Assembly: GCA_001632425.1 (NCBI GenBank)
Contig: KV425576.1
Coordinates: 384,683 to 396,728, forward strand
Origin: Neolentinus lepideus HHB14362 ss-1
Lineage: Eukaryota > Basidiomycota > Agaricomycetes > Gloeophyllales > Gloeophyllaceae
Length of the DNA stretch: 12,046 bases
Direction of reading: 5' to 3'
Below are positions 9,120-12,046 of the stretch, piece after piece. The notes under the pieces were generated by a model. It saw only the letters and a list, made by a program, of their open reading frames with translations. It was not told where the DNA came from and made no database searches. How positions within the stretch are numbered: position 1 is the first letter of the stretch; each line of letters starts with the position of its first letter. Made by a program: the position numbers and the translations under genes.

Positions 9120-9495
9120 GGCAACAGCAATGATGGAGGGCGATAAGGTAGCGACAACAGCGACGAGGGCATAGGATGAGAGTATGGAGCAGTAGAGACC
9201 AGTCTGAGACCAGATGAACAAGTTCAGAGGTAAAGATGAAGCTGGAGAGCGAGTAGATGGTCGGAATGGGCCAAGGAGCGATTCTAGGCATAATCACACA
9301 GTGAAAAAGCATAGGACAGTGGCAGGAAGCTGGAATCAACGTCGTAGGGTCTGGATGGACCACTATGGCAGATGGATGGATCCAGATGAGGTTGGTGTTG
9401 GAATTGGTAATCACGCTTACTCATCCAACAGGAGTGGGTCCCTGTACTGTCATAAGCCCTCATAACACTTAGTGCATTGTGTGTGTGCCATTAGA

Positions 9496-9550
9496 GTGGA
9501 GGCTACAGTTACACTCAGCTGTAACCAGTCATATGACTAGTTACCTCCAC
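9496..9550. repeat. Compact palindromic structure next to the tRNA-like gene
   Basis: GTGGAGG (9496-9502) pairs with CCTCCAC (9544-9550). Inside, 9521-9544 is a 24-base palindrome centred on CATATG with one mismatched pair, and GTTACA (9508-9513) pairs with TGTAAC (9520-9525). The stems overlap, so alternative folds are possible. It ends 9 bases before the tRNA-like gene. Confidence 0.65.
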
Positions 9551-9559
9551 TGAACTTAG

Positions 9560-9632
9560 GACCAGATAGCTCAGTTGGTAGAGCATCTGGGTATCATCCA
9601 GTAGGCCCTGGGTTCAATCCCTGGTCTGGTCA
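9560..9632 (+). tRNA. tRNA-like gene (probable tRNA pseudogene or SINE head)
   Basis: A full cloverleaf can be drawn: acceptor GACCAGA (9560-9566) pairs perfectly with TCTGGTC (9625-9631), with discriminator A at 9632. The D-stem GCTC/GAGC has an 8-base loop. The anticodon stem TCTGG/CCAGT has one T-T mismatch. The variable loop has 5 bases, and the T-arm has TTCAATC in a 5-bp stem with two G-T pairs. The Pol III A box (TAGCTCAGTTGG) and B box (GGTTCAATCCC) are good. The anticodon loop GTATCAT gives anticodon ATC with G at position 32. A34 in a two-codon (Asp) box is not expected in a working tRNA, so a pseudogene, a SINE head or a mutated tRNA is likely. The nearest T-run is TTTT at 9693-9696. 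It lies antisense to copia-2, in its leader. Confidence 0.75.
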
Positions 9633-9714
9633 TTTATTGCACCCTAATAGTTGGATGTACCTCTAGAGTGCAGATGATGAGCTAAAAGTGCGATTTTGGA
9701 GACCCTAAAGTGTT

Positions 9715-9726
9715 GGGCTCATAACC
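9715..9726 (-). other. copia-2 primer-binding site, tRNA-iMet anticodon-arm type
   Basis: The minus strand reads GGTTATGAGCCC directly after the 5' LTR end. The plus strand, GGGCTCATAACC, matches the anticodon stem-loop of eukaryotic initiator tRNA-Met (anticodon CAT). This is the half-tRNA priming mode known from Drosophila copia and Ty1/Copia relatives, where a fragment cut in the anticodon loop region primes DNA synthesis, rather than the tRNA 3' end. Confidence 0.8.
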
Positions 9727-10020
9727 TATCAAGCTGGAAGCCTGTAGGTCTCACAATGCACACCAGGAAGCCTGAGTCAAGCTCTATAAGTTTGGATAAC
9801 TACAATACAGACAGTTTACACACCTGAGTCAAGCTCTATCAGTTGGATGAAGAAGAGCTTGACTCTGAATGCATTTTAGGGAATAATGTGGCATGGGAAA
9901 GATGTGAGATGAATAAGGAAACATCGAAAAGAAAATAGGACACAACAGGTCCGAGTCAAAGAAGGACAGAGACACACATACTGGGGAGTCTGAATGTCCA
10001 AATAGGCACTAATGCTGACA
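9727..10020 (-). repeat. copia-2 5' LTR with a 52-base insertion
   Basis: A 294-base LTR; on the minus strand it starts TGTCAGCATTAGTGCC at 10020 and ends ...CCAGCTTGATA next to the PBS. Relative to the 3' LTR it has 52 extra bases, bounded by two copies of CCTGAGTCAAGCTCTAT (9771-9787 and 9823-9839), plus about 24 substitutions. The hairpin stem GAGTCAAGCTCT / AGAGCTTGACTC is kept (9826-9837 with 9854-9865), and an extra copy of the left arm lies at 9774-9785. Its outer end directly abuts the copia-3 LTR remnant. Confidence 0.82.
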
Positions 10021-10101
10021 GTCTTGACACAGTTTGACTTAGGTGAGTCTGCCACTTGTATTCCTTATGCCAGAATATAGTCTTGACACAGTTTGACTTA
10101 G
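10020..10101 (+). repeat. 23-bp direct repeat pair in the copia-3 LTR
   Basis: The same 23 bases, AGTCTTGACACAGTTTGACT plus TAG, are found at 10020-10042 and 10079-10101, 59 bases apart. The first base of the first copy overlaps the last base assigned to the copia-2 LTR. This could be an LTR enhancer-type repeat or the result of a local duplication. Confidence 0.85.
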
Positions 10102-10143
10102 CCCTTGGGTGTTGTCTGAAGCTAGTATCTTCCACAGCCAACA
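10021..10143 (+). repeat. copia-3 5' LTR, 3' part only
   Basis: This directly precedes a Copia PBS and ends ...CAGCCAACA, with the CA end expected of an LTR. Its 5' part is missing, cut by the start of the copia-2 LTR at 10020. It is unlike the copia-2 LTR, in line with a different family. It contains a perfect 23-bp direct repeat (10020-10042 and 10079-10101). Confidence 0.68.
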
Positions 10144-10155
10144 GGTTATGAGCCC
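10144..10155 (+). other. copia-3 primer-binding site, tRNA-iMet anticodon-arm type
   Basis: GGTTATGAGCCC follows directly after the LTR end CAACA. It is identical to the copia-2 PBS on the other strand, although LTR and protein sequences of the two elements differ strongly. Confidence 0.8.
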
Positions 10156-10219
10156 AAGGCTCTAGATCTTCAGACACCCATCTCTGCCAGTCCTTCACTG
10201 TTCTTGCACTCCTTTGTAG

Positions 10220-10501
10220 TTGTGTGCCACTCAGCCACTCTTCATTGTTCTTTCACTCATCCCACTTGCTCATCCTGCTGCTTTCATGATGTCCCAGTCA
10301 TTTTCTTCGAAATTCAACCTTCTGTGCTCCTACTGTGGTATCCAGGCATCCCACACTGAAGCCACATGTTACAGGAAGGAGAGAGACAGTATCAGAGTGA
10401 AGAAGGATGTCTCAAAGTGGCCCAGTAGGAGGCAGACCATGTCTCAGGATTCTGAAGAGTTTGCTGGGCATGCTGCAGTGCTCCTGTCATCCTCTGAATG
10501 A
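10220..10501 (+). pseudogene. copia-3 Gag remnant with zinc knuckle, N-terminal core deleted
   Basis: The open frame has a knuckle-like C-S-Y-C-G-I-Q-A-S-H-T-E-A-T-C (CX2CX5HX4C, one residue longer than usual before His) at about 10333-10377, followed by a basic stretch. Only about 175 bases separate it from the PBS, too little for the some 230-residue Gag core seen in copia-2, so an internal deletion has removed it. The residues before the knuckle match nothing in copia-2 Gag. The frame ends at TGA 10499-10501, but the next domain continues in the same frame. The first ATG at 10220 is not a supported start. Confidence 0.72.
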
Positions 10502-11245
10502 TCTGCATGGCTCCAGACGTCCTCAGCTACATGCTGGAACACAGACACTGGTGCTTCAGCACACATGACTTCACATCGCAATTGGTTTCAATCCTACTCT
10601 CCTCATCACATTCACATTCGCTTAGCCAACCACCAGAGTATCTATTCTGCTGGATTAGGATCAGTCGAGTTTCACCCCCTTGTGGATGGAAAAGAGTTTA
10701 CCCCAGTTGTATTCCATGATGTACTCCATGTTCCAGACCTTGGCTCCAATCTACTCTCTGTCTTCCATCTCACGCGCCAGAAAGGCTTCCTATGCGAGAT
10801 TCAGGGTTTGCATGCCAAGTTCTACCTCAGAGGAGCCTTGCAGTTCCAAGCCAAAGTCAATGATACAAACACAGGCTATCTTGAAGGCAGCACTGTGCCT
10901 ATGTCACATTCTGCTCATTCTGCGCTCAGTACATTGCACTTAGACTTGGACTTATGGCACAAGCACTGCTCCCACACCAATCTGGAGGACTTGCATCAAG
11001 TAGTCTCCAAGCAGCTAGTCACTGCGTCACCAGACCCCATATGTGAGCCTTGTCTTGCAGGCAAAATGCACAGGCACAATGTCCCCAAGACTGCCTTGAG
11101 AAAACAGCGCAGACTCGCTCTTGTGCACACAGATCTCAAGGGCCCCATGCCTACTGCAACTCCAGAAGGCTATCTCTACTGGATTGTGTTTGTAGATGAT
11201 GCTTCACGTTTTTGGGCTGTTATGTTCCTGTGTCAGAAGAGTTAG
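10502..11245 (+). pseudogene. copia-3 protease and truncated integrase N-terminal part
   Basis: This is in the same frame as the Gag remnant, after TGA 10499-10501. Protease active site D-T-G-A-S-A-H-M lies at about 10544-10567, before the internal ATG at 10565. Then follow L-G-S-N-L-L-S-V and the pre-integrase zinc site W-H-K-H-C-S-H ... C-E-P-C-L-A-G-K (about 10953-11060), and the first integrase Asp in V-H-T-D-L-K-G-P (about 11126). After F-V-D-D-A-S-R-F-W-A-V the similarity stops and TAG 11243-11245 ends the frame. The rest of integrase, RT and RNase H are absent. It aligns with copia-2 along its whole length, but with many more differences than copia-1 shows, so it is a separate family. 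Confidence 0.87.
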
Positions 11246-11376
11246 GCTCGTAACCACCCTCTCATAGAGCGATTGGGGCAAAATCACTCTAGAGAGGCTG
11301 GTGGATTTGTCATGGGAACTCGGTTCACCTGGACTAACTTTATTTTAGCCCACCAGACTCGTATATTTTGACAGCT

Positions 11377-11406
11377 GAGTTGATCTGAGTTGATCTGAGC
11401 TTATCT
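11377..11406 (+). repeat. 10-bp tandem repeat, three units
   Basis: GAGTTGATCT, GAGTTGATCT and GAGCTTATCT follow one another, and a further GAGTCTGG begins a degenerate fourth unit. Confidence 0.85.
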
Positions 11407-11451
11407 GAGTCTGGCAGAGTTCCAGGATCGAGATCTAGTAACAAACGATTT

Positions 11452-11473
11452 GTAGTCAATACGTAGTCAATAC
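11452..11473 (+). repeat. 11-bp perfect tandem repeat, two units
   Basis: GTAGTCAATAC at 11452-11462 is repeated exactly at 11463-11473. Confidence 0.9.
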
Positions 11474-11785
11474 AAATGCATGCTTGTGTATGCGCGGACT
11501 TAGCAAAATTGCGCACGCTCTTGGTCGTACTTGCACTGATACACCCTATGTGTCTCTAGGCTCAGAAAACGCATTTTTGGCACTTTTGCGCTATTTCTCA
11601 CGCTATGTGCGATAGGGCTAGGGCTCCCGGTCTGGTGGCACAAGCAAAATTCGAGTTTTTATTGATTTTTCCAGTTATTTCCTGCACTCCTCGACACTTC
11701 GATCTCGTTCAGCAGGCGCTCCACTGCATTATGTAAGCGAGTGCACCCATCTCGACAATAGTGGCAGTGTTGTGGTATCCTTCCA

Positions 11786-12046
11786 ACCACCTAATGCTGT
11801 AGTATTAATGTATTACATGTCTAATATTTTAACAAACCCTTATGCAATACCCAGTAATGTTTTAAGCGTAATGTATTAATGCCCCAGGCTGTGCCATACA
11901 TTGCCCCGGAACCCGGGCTGGGTTTGAATTCGACTGCCCGGCACCCAGGCATCAAGATCTCAATCGGGTTGGGATGTCAAGTGTGGGAAAAAGGGTGCTA
12001 TATTGGTGATAATAGCCTAGGACCTTGGTTCTGGCCCGGGAAAATG
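11786..12046 (+). repeat. Right arm of the long inverted repeat, running off the window
   Basis: This is the inverted counterpart of 68-328: collinear, no gaps, 8 mismatches in 261 bases. Its inner edge is sharp at ACCACCTAATGCTG (11786). It holds two direct copies of TAATGTATTA at 11806-11815 and 11869-11878 and the near-palindrome AACCCGGGCTGGGTT. The match continues to the last base of the window, so the outer limit is not seen. No coding sequence is evident. The element class is unknown. Confidence 0.88.

Larger units (their letters stand above)
9120..9714 (-). other. copia-2 untranslated leader, carrying an embedded tRNA-like gene
   Basis: This is the region between PBS and gag ATG, about 595 bases, long for a Copia leader. 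It holds the tRNA-like gene (9560-9632) and the palindrome (9496-9550), both described separately. At 9459-9469 the plus strand reads CCTCATAACAC, resembling the PBS region (GGGCTCATAACC). This raises the possibility that 9470-9714 is an insertion or partial duplication. No protein is recognised. Confidence 0.5.
4427..10020 (-). mobile_element. copia-2: near-complete Ty1/Copia LTR retrotransposon, inactive
   Basis: On the minus strand the order is 5' LTR (10020-9727), PBS (9726-9715), leader (9714-9120), one gag-pol frame (9119-4698), PPT (4676-4669) and 3' LTR (4668-4427). The domain order Gag, protease, integrase, RT, RNase H is that of Ty1/Copia (Pseudoviridae). The two LTRs differ at about 24 of 240 aligned bases and by a 52-base insertion, so the copy is old, or the ends come from different insertions. 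Five-base flanks do not match (tatcc before 4427, gtctt after 10020), so no target-site duplication is visible. The coding frame has three nonsense codons and two indels. It abuts copia-1 on the left and copia-3 on the right. Confidence 0.88.
11246..11785 (+). other. Unassigned region with short tandem repeats
   Basis: No protein frame of note. It holds a 10-bp repeat (GAGTTGATCT twice, then GAGCTTATCT, 11377-11406) and an 11-bp perfect tandem repeat (GTAGTCAATAC, 11452-11473). At its left edge (11244-11255) AGGCTCGTAACC matches 10 of 12 bases of the Copia primer-site complement, so part of it might be an LTR of a further element on the minus strand, but nothing else supports this. Confidence 0.5.

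Noticed and set aside
9120..9221. Longer copia-2 Gag start at 9221 with a hydrophobic N-terminus
   Set aside because: The codon is TTG; the first ATG is at 9119-9117, in good context and at the usual Gag start.
9560..9632. Functional tRNA-Asp
   Set aside because: Anticodon ATC with G32 and a mismatched anticodon stem is unlike fungal tRNA-Asp (GTC). Kept as tRNA-like only.
11377..11473. CRISPR-like array
   Set aside because: The units are 10-11 bp and contiguous without spacers, in a fungal-type context. They are simple tandem repeats.
1..12046. A DIRS-like element or giant transposon defined by the inverted repeats
   Set aside because: No tyrosine recombinase or transposase is seen between the arms; the contents are LTR elements of unrelated orientation and family. 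Kept only as an open possibility in the findings.

Overview
The window looks like a repeat-rich stretch of a filamentous fungal genome, most likely a basidiomycete (Agaricomycetes). I infer this from the Ty3/Gypsy Gag style (zinc knuckle followed by a K-V-V-L-P-S-G motif and a long proline-rich stretch) and from Copia elements with an internal tRNA-iMet-type primer site. There is no evidence for an exact species. I see no intact host protein-coding gene. Nearly everything recognisable is decayed LTR retrotransposon sequence.

Layout, left to right. Positions 1-328 hold one arm of a long inverted repeat. Positions 329 to about 3038 hold a truncated Ty3/Gypsy element on the minus strand: 5' LTR, primer-binding site, and a gag with a frameshift and two TGA stops, cut off before the protease by the repeat arm. 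Positions 3039-3601 are unassigned. Positions 3602-4426 are the 3' end of a Copia element on the plus strand (RT tail, RNase H, polypurine tract, first bases of an LTR), here called copia-1. Positions 4427-10020 are a nearly complete but dead Copia element on the minus strand (copia-2), with two LTRs, PBS, PPT and one long gag-pol frame of about 1474 codons. That frame is broken by three nonsense codons and by two compensating indels in the integrase. The leader of copia-2 carries a tRNA-like gene on the opposite strand, next to a compact palindrome. Positions 10021-11245 are a third Copia element on the plus strand (copia-3) from a different family. It has an LTR tail, a PBS, and a gag deleted down to its zinc knuckle, then protease and an integrase truncated after its first catalytic Asp. 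Positions 11246-11785 are unassigned and carry short tandem repeats. Positions 11786-12046 are the second arm of the terminal inverted repeat, which runs off the window.

The pieces do not work together as a pathway. The locus is best read as a nest of transposon insertions and rearrangements. The points worth following are the inverted repeat that brackets the window (8 differences in 261 aligned bases, no gaps), the roughly 805-bp inverted pair of RNase H regions around a single LTR (a potential source of hairpin RNA), the tRNA-like gene with an odd anticodon in the copia-2 leader, and the anticodon-arm primer sites in two different Copia families. I found no convincing new defence or metabolic system.
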